A stretch of DNA of 64,000 nt from Selaginella moellendorffii (taxonomy: Eukaryota > Streptophyta > Lycopodiopsida > Selaginellales > Selaginellaceae), in the NCBI RefSeq assembly GCF_000143415.4, contig NW_003314275.1, forward strand, positions 257,577 through 321,576, in the 5' to 3' direction. Under the pieces are notes generated by a model, which had not been told where the DNA came from, searched no databases, and saw only the letters and a program-made list of their open reading frames with translations. The translations under genes and the position numbers were made by a program. Below are positions 32,808-43,981 of the stretch, piece after piece (positions within the stretch are counted from its first letter, which is position 1; each line of letters starts with the position of its first letter).

Positions 32808-34373
32808 CTATGAGCTGTTGTTCGAGTAGAGCTGGTGCCAAAGATCGGTGAACACCCGGATAATGAGATCGTGAAACTTCTCGTTATTGAGCATCAAGTA
32901 CGTTCGGAGCAGCTCCTCAAGGTCCCGGTAGTGGAAGAGATCCTTTTTGAGGATCATCTCCACCATGGATTCTCTGAAGTCCCTGTAAGGGTTAACCGAC
33001 GCTTTCTCGACAGCAAAGCTCTCCATTACTCTGCTGGTAAATGCTTGACTTCGCTCCGTTCTTTTAAGCCTGTTGGTGTCATGTTCTTCAATGCTCAGGT
33101 GGATTGGTGGACTCTCAAGCTCAGTGTGGTAATGTGCCTGGACGCCTTGTTCACCTGCCTCTTCATCAGCGGATAGACAAAACCGGGACCTTTCCCACGA
33201 CTTAGATAAAGCTTCCGGATCGTTGTGAAAAGCTTGGTGGTCATCGAATTGACCCGGTGCCAGTGGTGGTGATACTGACCAATGGAACCGGGACTGCCTT
33301 CGCTCACTACCAGGGGACACTAGTTTGAAGACGCCGCTACCACTGCTACTGCCGCTGCTGTTACTGCCGAGGCACCTCGAGGACATAAGAGTTTTCCTGT
33401 GCTGCGGAGAGACACAAATCCTGTTGCCAGTGGACCTGTTGAGATTGTTGGGAGAGTCGAATGAGTTGAAGATGCTACTCTCGCTTGCAAACGGCGACAG
33501 ATCCTTTTCCCAGGCGTAAGAGGTGTCGTTCTCCATGCTCTGGTCGGGAGACGTGGTCATCAGTTTGTACATGGCTTCTTCTGTTCCGGGCTTGAAGTTT
33601 GCTATGGGACTTTCGGCCAGTGTTGCAAAACCGGCGTCACTCATCATCATCTTCTTCAACTTGGATTCCTGCTGCTGCGGCTGCTGCTGCTGCTGCTTGA
33701 GCGACGACGAGACGGATAGCTTCTTCTGGAGGACAACCTGTCTCTGAACTACTTTGTTCTCAGATCTGGCCACCACCTTCCAGCGCATCTCCGGCTGCCA
33801 GTCTTCTCGGTTGTGCACTGCTGCTGGAGAGGAAGAAGAGGCTGGGAATCGAGCTTCGTCGGCAACAGGTGAACAAGTAACAGGCGTGACAGAAGACGAC
33901 GAGGTGCCGAGCTTCGATCGATGCTTTCGCCTTCTTTGCCGCACCCGGCTACCAGCATTGTCATACAGTTCCGGACGGTGGATAGCAGCAACCGAAAGCT
34001 TGTAATCTTCGTGCATCAGGCTCGTGTGCTGCTTGCAAGGATCACAGCCGAGTGTGAGCCACTTCTTTGGAAGAGGAGTAACGGGAACAGAGGCTCCAGG
34101 CCGGGCAGGGAATGTGATGTCCGCGGCTTTCCTGTTGACGGGGGACTGGGGCAGCTTGTGCTGCTCGTCGGTACTGGTGGGAAGTACCTTTGGTGGCTTG
34201 CCTTGGAGGAATCCGCAGCGAATGTAAGGAATTCGAGGAAGGCCTTGATCTTGCTGCTGCTGCCGCTGCTGGGAGGGAGGAGAAGAAGCACGGCTGGCTG
34301 CCATCTTACCGTGCAGCTTGGTGCTCTTGCTGTGACGCTGCGACGACGACAGCTTGAAGCGGAGCTTCGCCAT
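32808..34373 (-). CDS. OVATE family protein (transcriptional repressor)
   Basis: Intronless, 521 residues from the ATG at 34373 (MAKLRFKLSSSQRH, a typical basic OFP start). The OVATE domain occupies the C-terminal ~70 residues: VNPYRDFRESMVEMILKKD, DLEELLRTYLMLNNEKFHDLIIRVFTDLW. The long middle is Ser/Gln/Pro-rich with an Arg/Lys nuclear signal (RQRRRKHRSKLG). OFPs interact with TALE homeodomain proteins and control organ shape and cell-wall genes. The frame remains open upstream of this ATG to 34556 without another ATG. The protein is longer than most angiosperm OFPs because of the low-complexity centre. Confidence 0.92.
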   Translation of the reverse strand: MAKLRFKLSSSQRHSKSTKLHGKMAASRASSPPSQQRQQQQDQGLPRIPYIRCGFLQGKPPKVLPTSTDEQHKLPQSPVNRKAADITFPARPGASVPVTPLPKKWLTLGCDPCKQHTSLMHEDYKLSVAAIHRPELYDNAGSRVRQRRRKHRSKLGTSSSSVTPVTCSPVADEARFPASSSSPAAVHNREDWQPEMRWKVVARSENKVVQRQVVLQKKLSVSSSLKQQQQQPQQQESKLKKMMMSDAGFATLAESPIANFKPGTEEAMYKLMTTSPDQSMENDTSYAWEKDLSPFASESSIFNSFDSPNNLNRSTGNRICVSPQHRKTLMSSRCLGSNSSGSSSGSGVFKLVSPGSERRQSRFHWSVSPPLAPGQFDDHQAFHNDPEALSKSWERSRFCLSADEEAGEQGVQAHYHTELESPPIHLSIEEHDTNRLKRTERSQAFTSRVMESFAVEKASVNPYRDFRESMVEMILKKDLFHYRDLEELLRTYLMLNNEKFHDLIIRVFTDLWHQLYSNNSS

Positions 34374-36962
34374 TGAGCGGCGAGCTGGTGTCGTGCTGAA
34401 AGCTCTCGAGATCGCTGCTGCCTTTTTTGCTTTTCGGGGGCTCGAAATTTTGCGGAGATCCGAGCAGTAGGAGAAAGAGAAGAACTTTTGCGCCGCGCCT
34501 AGAGCGCTTACCTGCGACAGCTGTGCTCGCTCATCTTCCCAAGAATGCAAAGTCACAAGAGGTGCTCTCCTGGGGGCACATTTTCATGTCTCCTCCCACC
34601 CTTCCAAACAAGTTTTTAGTTCTCCTCCTCGGCCTCCACTCGGGGTTGACATGGCTAAAAGCTGAAGAATATTGGATTAAAATAAAACTATCTTTTTTCT
34701 TCTTTCTTTTCTCTCAAGAAAGGTAGAGCAAAAGCTTGCAGTGGCCGTGAGCCACCAAACATACACACACATCAAATGCCCCTATCATTGCACGTGAAGA
34801 GAGGAAGCAATGCAAATCAATCAAGCCATCAATCAGTGAAGAACTACCTTGTGCTATGGGCTAAACTCAAGACTTTGGTTTGGTATTTTGTGGAGCTGTT
34901 CCATCCTTTGCTGTTGCATGCAAGCATCAATTGTGTGTTTGTGCACCCATAGCCTTCATAGACCAGCCAAGCTCTCGCAAGGACAAGAGGGTCTATCGCC
35001 ACTTTTGCTGCGAATGCTGAGATGATTGTAACTGGGACAATGGATGAAGTTGGGGAAAGGTTTTTTCTTTCACTTTCAGCTTTGCTTGCTTATCTTTCCC
35101 TTGAGAAATCAACTCCACTCCATGTGGTTGAGTGTTGGATCATGGAGGTTAAGACAAAGCCACATTTGCAGACAGCTTTCAAAATTTGCAATGAGCATGA
35201 TGTCTCCCACATATGAGCAGTGAAGATCAGTGAGGTGAGGGATTCCCTGACCCTGCATGCATCTCTCAGCCCAGATGTTGCTGCTGCACAACAATATATC
35301 AAACATCAAGCTGCAGCTTTGGTTTGTTTGTATTGATTATTATTTGTAAACTTAAGTTAGTAGGCTTCAAAGGGCCAAGCAAAGCCACCAGAAAGCATCC
35401 CCAAAGTTACATTGCATTGTATATGGAGACAAGAAATTTAGTTTGCAAACAAACAAAGTGTACAGCTTCCTCTGTACAGACAATTATTCCCCCCCTTTTT
35501 TCCCCTCTTTCTTCCTTTTATCTTTCTATTTCCTTGCATGGCAGCTCATTGCCTTGGCGCCTCTCTCTTCAATTTGGAAGCCCCTATACTGTAGAGTAGA
35601 CATATAGGATCCCAGGGCGAAGAACAGCGATCTTATACCGTGAAATATGTATCGACTTGATATGGCAGAGATTGCATCCAATTCCCTGTAAGCTGTGGTT
35701 GATGTGTCTTACATTGGAGCATCCACATCAGCACCAGATGCACAGAGACAGACAGTGGCAACAGTCTTTTTGTGTGAAGGTGCAGCAGCGCCCTGTGCCT
35801 GTCTGCTGCTGCTGCTGCTCCTCTGATGAATAAGAGGGAGAAATTGCTTGCACCAACTACAAGAACAAAGAAACAAGAAAAACCACTCAAAGGCCAAATC
35901 TACAGCAGTTTTCTTTTCTTCACTATTTATCTATCTTTGCTCCCAAAGTATTTAGGAGCCACTACTGTCCTTTAGTGAAGTTGCAGGGTCTTGATTGACT
36001 TGGAGAATAAGGTGAGATCACACCAAAGAAAAAACTCTGAACGAGCACCACATACGAACAAAAATGGGTTTCGCTTTCTAGTGCTATGTGCGGCCAAAGC
36101 GCATATCATATTATACTAATCAAAACACTTTACATGTCTTCCTGGTATTCCTGGTAGACAAAGCAGCATTGTTGTGACCATGAAAACCGACACAAGCAGC
36201 ATAAACTAATCCTTGTCGTCACCTTTATACATGGCTCGTCTCAAGCAATCTTTCCGTCACGTTCGCTCTATTGTGTGCTGGTGGACTTTGAGCAGGAAAT
36301 TTAAGCTCCTCGCTAACAGCATCTCTAGAAACTTATACCTTATAGAACTTTGGGATGGGATGGCCTGGGATCTTCGTCTTCTTCTTCTTCTTCTTATTCT
36401 CCTTGGTTAGAGTAGCGGAGAAAAGTCCGCCGGGTCAAGAAAGTTACAGGCATCGCAGGATATTGATATTTTCCCAGACGTACGTATTGCATGCAAGCAA
36501 TGGCCGACAAACCAGCTCTACGTATTTAGAAAATGCACGTGGAATTTGAGGAGAAGAACAGTTTCCCCATTTAACTACTAGATGCCAATGTGTACTACTT
36601 TTCATCAATAAAAGTATATGTTTGCAACTCGCCAACTTTTGTTTTCGCTGCTAGGAATTTGGATTGGATAGGATTTCCTTGACGCAATCAAAAAGTCTGA
36701 GGAGTTTAAATTCTAAGTTTTATAAACACTTTGTATGATCTCTCTCTCTCTTCTTCCATGCACACCGACAGCCAGATTAGCTCCCATGGCAAGAAAGCCT
36801 CACTTCTCCTTGCACAAGCAAGAAAGGGAGGCTCTTCACACGCAGCTTGTGACCCCTTCCACGCCAAGAACATGTGCCACCAAATAAACAAATTCTTCAT
36901 AGCACACAAAATGTATAGCTTTGATTCGCAATCCATCCTCCAAGGACGATGATTTAAGCTTC
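34374..36962. other. long non-coding stretch
   Basis: 2.6 kb with no reading frame I can support. Likely holds the OFP promoter. Simple features are a C-run at 35489, CTG repeats near 35808 and TTC repeats near 36371. I looked for miRNA and tRNA genes and saw none convincing, though an RNA gene cannot be excluded by eye. Confidence 0.5.
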
Positions 36963-38270
36963 CCCTCAGAGTCATGCGGGATTCCTGAGCGCCGTTACCA
37001 CTGCCTTGACTTGCGTGTAGTTGTGGAGGACGTACTCGCCCTTCTCTCGTCCTTGCCCGCTCATCTTTGGACTTGATCCGCACGGATCCCAGTTGGCCGT
37101 GTCGATGTCCTTTGTGAAGGCACCGCACACCTCGGCCAAGACATACTTGGTGTTGTTCGTTCTCTCCGTGGCTTCTTGCACGGTCCTGCGATCAACGGAG
37201 CGCCAGAGTTTTAGACTTCTAGTTTGTAAAGTTACAACGTGCATACCTGAATTTTGTTACGAACTGGTCCAAAGATCTCGTCTCTTGATATCGCCCTGTT
37301 GGCCCACGCAACATCATGAATGGAAGAGCGTCTAGCCAATAAGCAGAGGCTCACCTTCACATCACTGAAACTTGATATACTATCCTTTGTTTCCGGGGCG
37401 GCAGCAGTGCTTCCTCTTGTCTTTAGCTCAGGTGATAGAAAAAGGAAGTTTAAGAAACAGACCTGAGGTTCCTGCTGTTCGATGGATTTCCAACAAGGCA
37501 CGAGCCTTCGCTTTCTTAATGTACTCGTCAACATGCTCTCAAGGAACAAACGCTCTTGATCTTGATCCCGCACAGCAACATTGTCCCCGAGTTGAGACTT
37601 GGAGCTATACTTATTTCAGATGTTAGGCAGAAAGCTTAGCTGATTGGACGAAGCAAAGCGAGAGACCTCCACCGCATGGTCAGTATTCATCATGATGGAA
37701 GGAAACTGTCCTTCAGGTTGCTTCAGGCTGCTGCTTGCAAATTACCAGTCTGCCAGTTTCAGTGAGCAACCTTCACGGGAGAAAAACAAACTTATAACGT
37801 AGTTGTCAAGCTTTAAAAGCTCTTACCTTGTCTGTATCCACGCTGCAGACGGCGGTAAGAACTTCAGGTGGTAAAACAGCCTTTCTTCAAACAATAGCCA
37901 TCCAAACAGAAATCCTCATTGCAAGTAGACAGGCAACAATTCGGCGGTTTTGAGGACGATGGTAAGCACTTTTCAGGCAAACGTCATGTGTCAGCCCGTC
38001 CTGTAAGTTATTACCATCAAGCATTCATTCATTCAGATAGCTGCATAGTAGCGAAAGACACAATGAACTTTCCACCGTCTATTGCAAGTATTTCTCAGTA
38101 AGATCTTCGATCTTTCCTACGAGGTCAGGAACGAAAAACTTACATAAGCTGTGTTCAGGGACCTTGATCGAAATCTATTAACAGATTGAAAGAGTCTCAC
38201 ATGCACGAAAATGGTTACCTGATCTGGACGAAGCGGCCCAGCGGGAAGCTGCTACTAATTCCTAGAACAG
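36963..38270 (-). pseudogene. aldehyde dehydrogenase pseudogene
   Basis: A broken copy of the ALDH gene at 40191-42375. On the minus strand the 3' part is recognisable: a frame ending [19 protein letters not shown] at about 37000, [11 protein letters not shown] at about 37300, KDIDTAN, and SDVKVSLCL. Left-over intron and exon boundary sequence matches the intact gene out to about 38240 (CCTGATCTGGACGAAG). Deletions remove the central exons with the catalytic Cys and Glu, and several frames are shifted. It lies ~2 kb downstream of the intact gene on the same strand, with an unrelated gene between, so it is a local duplicate that decayed. Confidence 0.88.
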
Positions 38271-38332
38271 TCATATAGTAAAACTCACGTGTACCTGTGA
38301 AACGTTAGAAATTGAAAAAACACGAACCTTGT

Positions 38333-39673
38333 TCAGCTCAACAGGTTTCTGCGCTTTCCAATGAGCCTGTCTTCTGATTCATCCGAGTTTGTCATCCCCA
38401 TTGGACAGACACAGACTTCGTCCGCCTGAAATCGAAATACTTTCGATGCTTTTCTGACTGAATATTTTCTTTCTGCTCACCTCCAGTCTCGTTCGCTTGC
38501 CATGCTTGGATGATTTCCTGTAAAGATTTTGAATCAGACAAGCAACTCGTGAGTAACTTCGAATTCTCTTACTTGTAGCTCCAGCTAAAGCAAAAGTGGG
38601 GAGAATCCGCTTGTCCATCTGAAAGCCTCTTGATGCTGTAGCAGATGAAAGCAGGCTTCTCGTTCAGTGATACTTCTCCCTTTGTCCACTTCACCGTTTT
38701 CATGTCTGAAATTCGGTCCCGGGGCCAGAAGGACAGAGAATCCACGTCGATCTTGAAGGAGCTATGATTGATGAGACCAAACACTACGCGCCACGATGGT
38801 GCTCCTTGTTCTCGGCACATCCTTGCCGTCATGGTCATCTCAACATCCAGAAGTTCCTCAGCCTCGTCGCTTGAGTTTGTTGCGGGAATTGCTCCTCTCT
38901 CAAAGAGAAGTGGTACAGTTTCTTCTCGTTCCTCCGCTGCTGGTGATGGTTCAACCTTGACGAGATTTTTTTGGGGAGGATTTGCATCCAGAGTCACAGA
39001 ACTTGCATCCGATTCGGGCATGGAAAAGGTGATGGGGTGCAGGCACTCTTTGATATCAGCCATCAAGAGGTCTCGATCGAGGGACTGTAGATGCGCGTCA
39101 TCCTTCCTAGAGATCCAAATCAGTCACAGAGAAAGCTCGAAGTTCACTTTGTTACCAGCTGCTGGCTATGTGCTGCATCAAAACGTTGTCGAGATCGTTT
39201 TCCACCTTGATCAGATGTGCTTCATCTAGGAAGAAGAAAAAAAAAGCATATGAAAAACCATGGGAAGGTTTTTGCTTACCACGACCAGAAGTTCTGAGAA
39301 GATTGCAAAGAGTCCTCCTCAGATCGATGAGCATCAACGCATCTGATTGTACGCACGATTCCTGGTCAGGAACGCTCTTGACGGCCTTGAGACCCCATAT
39401 TACCCTGCCAAAATCTCTGCGATCGGTAAAATCTCCACCAGATCGAAGAGAAAGAAAGAGCAGACCTATCGCTGCATCTTGGGAAAGGATTCCTGTATGG
39501 CGCCGACCAGATGAGCTCCTGGATGCTGGACAACAGCACGCGCCGATCAATCAGTGAGAACGCAATGGCGAGAAGACTTACAAGGAGAATTCTTGAGTGA
39601 GCGCTCCTTCCTTGGCGATGTTGATCCCCGGCGTAGCACGGACAGAGCTCGGGCTGTCTTCCTCGAGCGCCAT
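38333..39673 (-). CDS. unrecognised 340-residue protein
   Basis: Seven exons read leftward: 39673-39582, 39525-39466, 39416-39280, 39225-39156, 39106-38573, 38517-38481 and 38425-38333. All introns are GT-AG, 36-57 bp or so, and every phase agrees, which argues for a real gene. The protein starts MALEEDSPSSVRATPG. Residues ~45-150 look helical (FGRVIWGLKAVKSV, ALMLIDLRRTLCNLLRTSG, HLIKVENDLDNVLMQHIASSW). An acidic Glu/Ser-rich linker (~170-215) is followed by a beta-rich segment (PSWRVVFGLINHSSFKIDVD, LNEKPAFICYSIKRL) and a basic tail (KHGKRTRLE, GKRRNLLS) that may be a nuclear signal. I do not recognise a family and assign no function. Confidence 0.7.
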
Positions 39674-40190
39674 ATGACCCTTTTAGGGCAACTTCCCGCC
39701 ATTTTCCTGTTAAATGTAAGTGTTTTGTTTGGATTTAAACTTTAAATTTTAAAATAGTATTTATTTTTAAACAATAATTTTAATAAATATAAAAATAATC
39801 CAGAAAAATAATAACAAAAATAAAAAATTTAGTATTTAGCATTAACTACGATAAAAACACAAAATCTTTAAATATAACAATTAATTTTCTAATAAATAAG
39901 ATTAAAATTTATTAATTCCATTGTAAGTTTTTGCTATTAAATAGATAATTAATATTAAATAAAAACCAAAATTTAAATTTTTAGATATTATGGTAATTTA
40001 TTTCATTAAAATTTTGAAACTACATATTTTAGTCTTTTAAAAGTTTATAAATGGAAAAAAAAAACTTATCCTATTGTTTTTAAGTACCATAATCATTCCT
40101 TGATTATATTAATAGTGTCATTTCTAAATTAAACTAACTACTGCTTGATGCTCCGAATATTTTTTGTTCTAACGATCGATATTTCAAGCT
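39674..40190. other. AT-rich spacer
   Basis: Strongly AT-rich island between GC-moderate genes; stop-dense, no features seen. It abuts the ALDH stop codon, so it includes the ALDH 3' UTR. Confidence 0.5.
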
Positions 40191-42375
40191 TCAGAGCCAT
40201 GCGGGATTCTTGAGCGGCGTTACCACTGCCTTGACTTGCGTGTAGTTGTGCAGCACGTACTCGCCCTTCTCTCGTCCTTGCCCGCTCATCTTATAGCCGC
40301 CAAAGGGAATCGCCGCATCAAACACGTCGTAGCAATTGATCCACACAGATCCCACTCGCAGTGCACGGCTGAACGTGTTGGCCGTGTCGATGTCCTTTGT
40401 GAACACTCCCGCGGCCAAGCCATACGGCGAGTTGTTCGCTCTCTCGATGGCTTCTTGCACGGTCCTGAAGCGCCCGACTTTTAGTTCGTGAAGCTACACT
40501 ACTTCCTACGTTCATACCTGAACTTTGTCACGGCCTGGACGGGGCCAAAGATCTCGTCTCTCGATATCGCCATGTCGTCCTGATGATCATGGATGAGGGA
40601 GCGTCTAGCCAAGGACAGAAAATAAGCAGAGGCTCACCTTCACATCACTGAAGATTGTTGGCTGGATGTAGTATCCTTTGTTTCCGATACGAGCGCCGCC
40701 AGTGACCAGATTTGCTCCCTCATGTCTTCCTACGTCAATGTAGCTCAGGATCTTCTCAAACTGAGCTTTGTCAACCTGATAAAGAAGATACAAGCGAAAG
40801 TTAGAACTCGCTATCGAAACCAAACAGACCTGAGGCCCTTGCTCCACCCCGCTCTTGAATGGATCGCCAACAACGCGCTTCAATGCACGAGCTTTCGCCT
40901 TCTCAATGTACTCGTCATAAATGCTCTCGTGAACGAACGTTCTTGATCCCGCACAGCAGCATTGTCCCTGAGTTGAAACTTGGAGCTAAAGCCTGTTTCG
41001 TATCAAGCAGAGGAAACTTACCTGGTTGAAGAACAAAGCAAAGTGAGAGAGCTCCACAGCTTGGTCAATATCCGCATCCGGCATGATGATGAAAGGAGAC
41101 TTTCCGCCCAATTCCAAAGTAACTGGCTTCAAGTTGCTTCTAGCGGCTGCTTGCATTACGAGCTTGCCGGTCTCAGTAGAACCAGTGAAAGCAACCTTCA
41201 CGCAAGAAAAACAGATTACTACGTACCCTTCAAGCTTAACCAGCTCTCACCTTGTCTATGTCCATGTGGCTCGAGATTGCGGCACCTGCAGTTTCCCCAA
41301 AGCCCGAAACGACGTTAAGAACTCCCGGTGGTAAGCCAGCCTTTCAAGGAACAGCCATTGATATGAAGAAACAAAAAGAAGAGAATCTCCAAGAGCTCAT
41401 GACGAGTACCTCGACTGCAAGTTTTGCTGCGAGACAGGCCGAGAGCGGTGTCTGTTCGGCGGTCTTGAGGACGATGGTATTGCCACAGGCGAGAGCAGGA
41501 GCCACTTTCCAGGCAAACATCACCATGGGAAAGTTCCACGGAATGATCTGGCCGACTACACCGATTGGCTCGTGAAATGTAAGCACCTGATGTGGTCCGT
41601 CAGCCGGCAGTGTTTTACCATGGATTTTATCCGCCCATCCTGTCAAGATCGAGAGTTTTAACCACCAAGCATTCATCGGGAAAAGCTTTCTCTACCTGCA
41701 TAGTAGCGAAAGAGCCTCGTCACAAAGTGAGGAATCTCAACTCCTTGCGACTGCGAGTAAAGCTTTCCACTGTCCAAAGAATCCAGCGTTGCAAGCTCAT
41801 CGTTGTGCTTCTCAAGGAGGTCGGCATACTTCAGCAAGATCTTCGATCTTTCCTACGATACGATGTCATAGTAAGGGAAAAAAGGTTCAAAGCCAACCAT
41901 TCTCTGCAAACAAGGGAACGAGGAACTTACATAAGCCGTCATTCTTGGCCAGGGACCGTGATCAAAAGCCTTGCGAGCAGCTTTCACAGCCCGATTGATA
42001 TCTTCCACGTCCGCCTTGGCAACATCGGCAAGGACTTCCTCGGTTCGAGGATCCACAGTCGGGAATGTCTCGCCTGGACAAGCTCCGATTGAGTCTCTTT
42101 GCAGAAAAGAAAAACAGAGAGGAAGACTTACCAGAGGCAGCGTCCACAAACTCCCCATCGATAAAGAGTTTAGAATGCTGGACTTCATACGATGGCTTCA
42201 CGGGTGCTTCCACCGCAGCTACGGCAAAGCTCCGGATCGCGCCTCCTCGACCCAAATTCACATGCACAAAAGCTCTTTCCTCTAGGTTCCTCGAGTTACC
42301 TGATCTCGACGAGAGACGGCCGAGCGGGATGGATCCAAGGCGAGTGAAGCTGGAGACGATAGCGCGAGACGCCAT
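40191..42375 (-). CDS. mitochondrial aldehyde dehydrogenase (ALDH2 family)
   Basis: Ten exons read leftward: 42375-42132, 42073-41931, 41852-41696, 41639-41410, 41340-41251, 41195-41022, 40967-40830, 40775-40638, 40579-40518 and 40464-40191, encoding 549 residues. The N-terminal ~50 residues are Arg/Ser-rich and lack acidic residues, like a mitochondrial presequence. The NAD fold has IIPWNFP and GSTETGKLV; the catalytic Glu is in LELGGKSP and the nucleophile Cys in QCCCAGSRT. It oxidises acetaldehyde and related aldehydes to acids (ALDH2B group; RF2-like in grasses). A decayed duplicate is downstream. The start codon faces that of the phosphatase gene across 342 bp. Confidence 0.95.
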
Positions 42376-42717
42376 AGCTGCCGAGGATGGGCTGCTAATA
42401 ACCCCTACTCGCTACTGGATGGGATAAACATACTTCATACGGGTCCAAAAATGCGGCCTTTATTATGGGCCGTTGGATGGCCTCGCCGTTCACGAGGGTG
42501 GACCACAGTTAGAATAAGACCGTGATTTTGGGATCAAAGATCATTCAATTATAAATAGCTCAAACTATTAGATATTACATAGCAAGAAATAATCATCAAA
42601 GCTTAGTTGCATGTACTCCAAAAGGGCCATGGTACTTTGAGAATCGTCCGCCATCCTTACGTGGAAAGGTAACGCCGTGTATATAAGGGCAATGTTGGGG
42701 AAGGGTAAACCCTGGCA
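42376..42717. promoter_or_regulatory. shared promoter of ALDH (-) and PTP (+)
   Basis: Divergent intergenic region. A TATA box TATATAAG at 42680-42687 faces the phosphatase, only 30 bases before its ATG, which implies a very short leader if used. CCGTTGG and TGGGCC-type motifs occur near 42465. Confidence 0.5.
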
Positions 42718-43780
42718 ATGGAGCTGAGGTTGAGGCCTGAGCAGCGGGAATGGTGCCGCCAAGCGTGTGTCCCTCTCAAGAACAAGGCAGCCCAGCAAGC
42801 CAAGAACGAATACCGTAAGCCTTTGGATTATAATGAGAACTCTTATCGATCGTTCTTCCTTTCCAGAGCGGCTCGTCACCGCCCATGCTAATGAAATGCT
42901 CCATGTTTCCACGAGTGATCACCCATATTGCCGCAGCGCCACCAGGGTGGTGCTGCAAGGCAGCTCCGAGTTTGTCAACGCGAATTTCATCACTCCGAAT
43001 GCCATCTGCGGGGGAGAACCAGATTCACCCCTCCATTTCTGGGAGATGGTCGTGCAGTGCAAATGCCGAGCAGTCGTCAAGCTCACACAGGCACGTCCCA
43101 GTTTCATATCGTATAGTTTAAACTGAGAACTTTGCGCAGGACATGGCTAGCGAATACTTCCCACTGAGAACAGGAGAATCGCAGGTGTATGGTAGAATCA
43201 CAGTAACGAACCGGGGCTTCTCGCGCAGCAGCAACGAAGTCACGAAACGAATCCTCGAAGTGGAATGCCAAGGCTATCAGCCTTTCACGCTTGAGCATTT
43301 CCAATACTCGTGGTCAGACTTTGGCGTCCCCAAAAGGATAGAACCGATTCAAGAGATGTTTGCTGCTCTCTACAGGCTCCCTTCAGACTGCTCCTTCTTT
43401 GTCCATTGCAGGTTGGACTTCTTCCTTCCTTTTGCTTTTTTCCTTTTTCTTACAAGAGTGACTTTTTGACAGGGCTGGGATTGGCCGTGCTGGAACCTTT
43501 ATCACAATCGATCACGTACTGAGATGCATTCTTGGTGGAAATCTTAGCGTGGTGAATATTTCCGAGACTGTGGCTCGTCTAAGAGAACAGCGGCGTGGAT
43601 TGGTCGAGACACATGTAAGTTTGACTTTGCTTTAGCAGCTCTTGTTTAAATTTCATGCTGGTGCAGGACCAATACTGGTTTTGTTTCAAAGCAGTCATCA
43701 AGGAACTCGAACTATTGATGTTCTCGGCGCAGCCCAAAAATCAAGAGTTTCATGCCAGCGCCAGGAAACTCGAAGTTTAG
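42718..43780 (+). CDS. protein tyrosine phosphatase with altered signature
   Basis: Exons 42718-42814, 42867-43090, 43140-43411, 43473-43614 and 43667-43780 encode 282 residues. The second intron starts with GC (CAG/GCACGT) and is the only join that keeps the frame. The domain shows FVNANFITPNA, FWEMVVQ, a Asp-containing loop WSDFGVP and the P-loop VHCRAGIGRAGTF. In classical PTPs the residue after the invariant Arg is Ser or Thr; here it is Ala, which should slow release of the phosphoenzyme. The KNRY-like substrate loop is KNEY with a short N-terminus compared with Arabidopsis PTP1. It is probably cytosolic. Reduced activity or a substrate-holding role is inference. Confidence 0.88.
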
Positions 43781-43981
43781 CTATGAGAAAATCGTGTCTG
43801 GTTGGAGGCCAAAGAGTTTTCGGATAACTTCGCGTTCTCGAGCATCTAGCTTTGTCTCCAGAAGACGATCCAATTCTTCTCGAGAATCATCAAAATGAGA
43901 ACTTTTGTTAAGAACAGCTTGAAAGTAAGTTAAGCTTGCATCCCTTTCGAGCTAAATAAAGAGAGAGAAAGCAAAGTTGCA

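Noticed and set aside
34740-36700. microRNA precursor candidates in the long non-coding gap
   Set aside because: I tried to fold several stretches by eye and found no arm pairing good enough, nor any familiar mature miRNA sequence.
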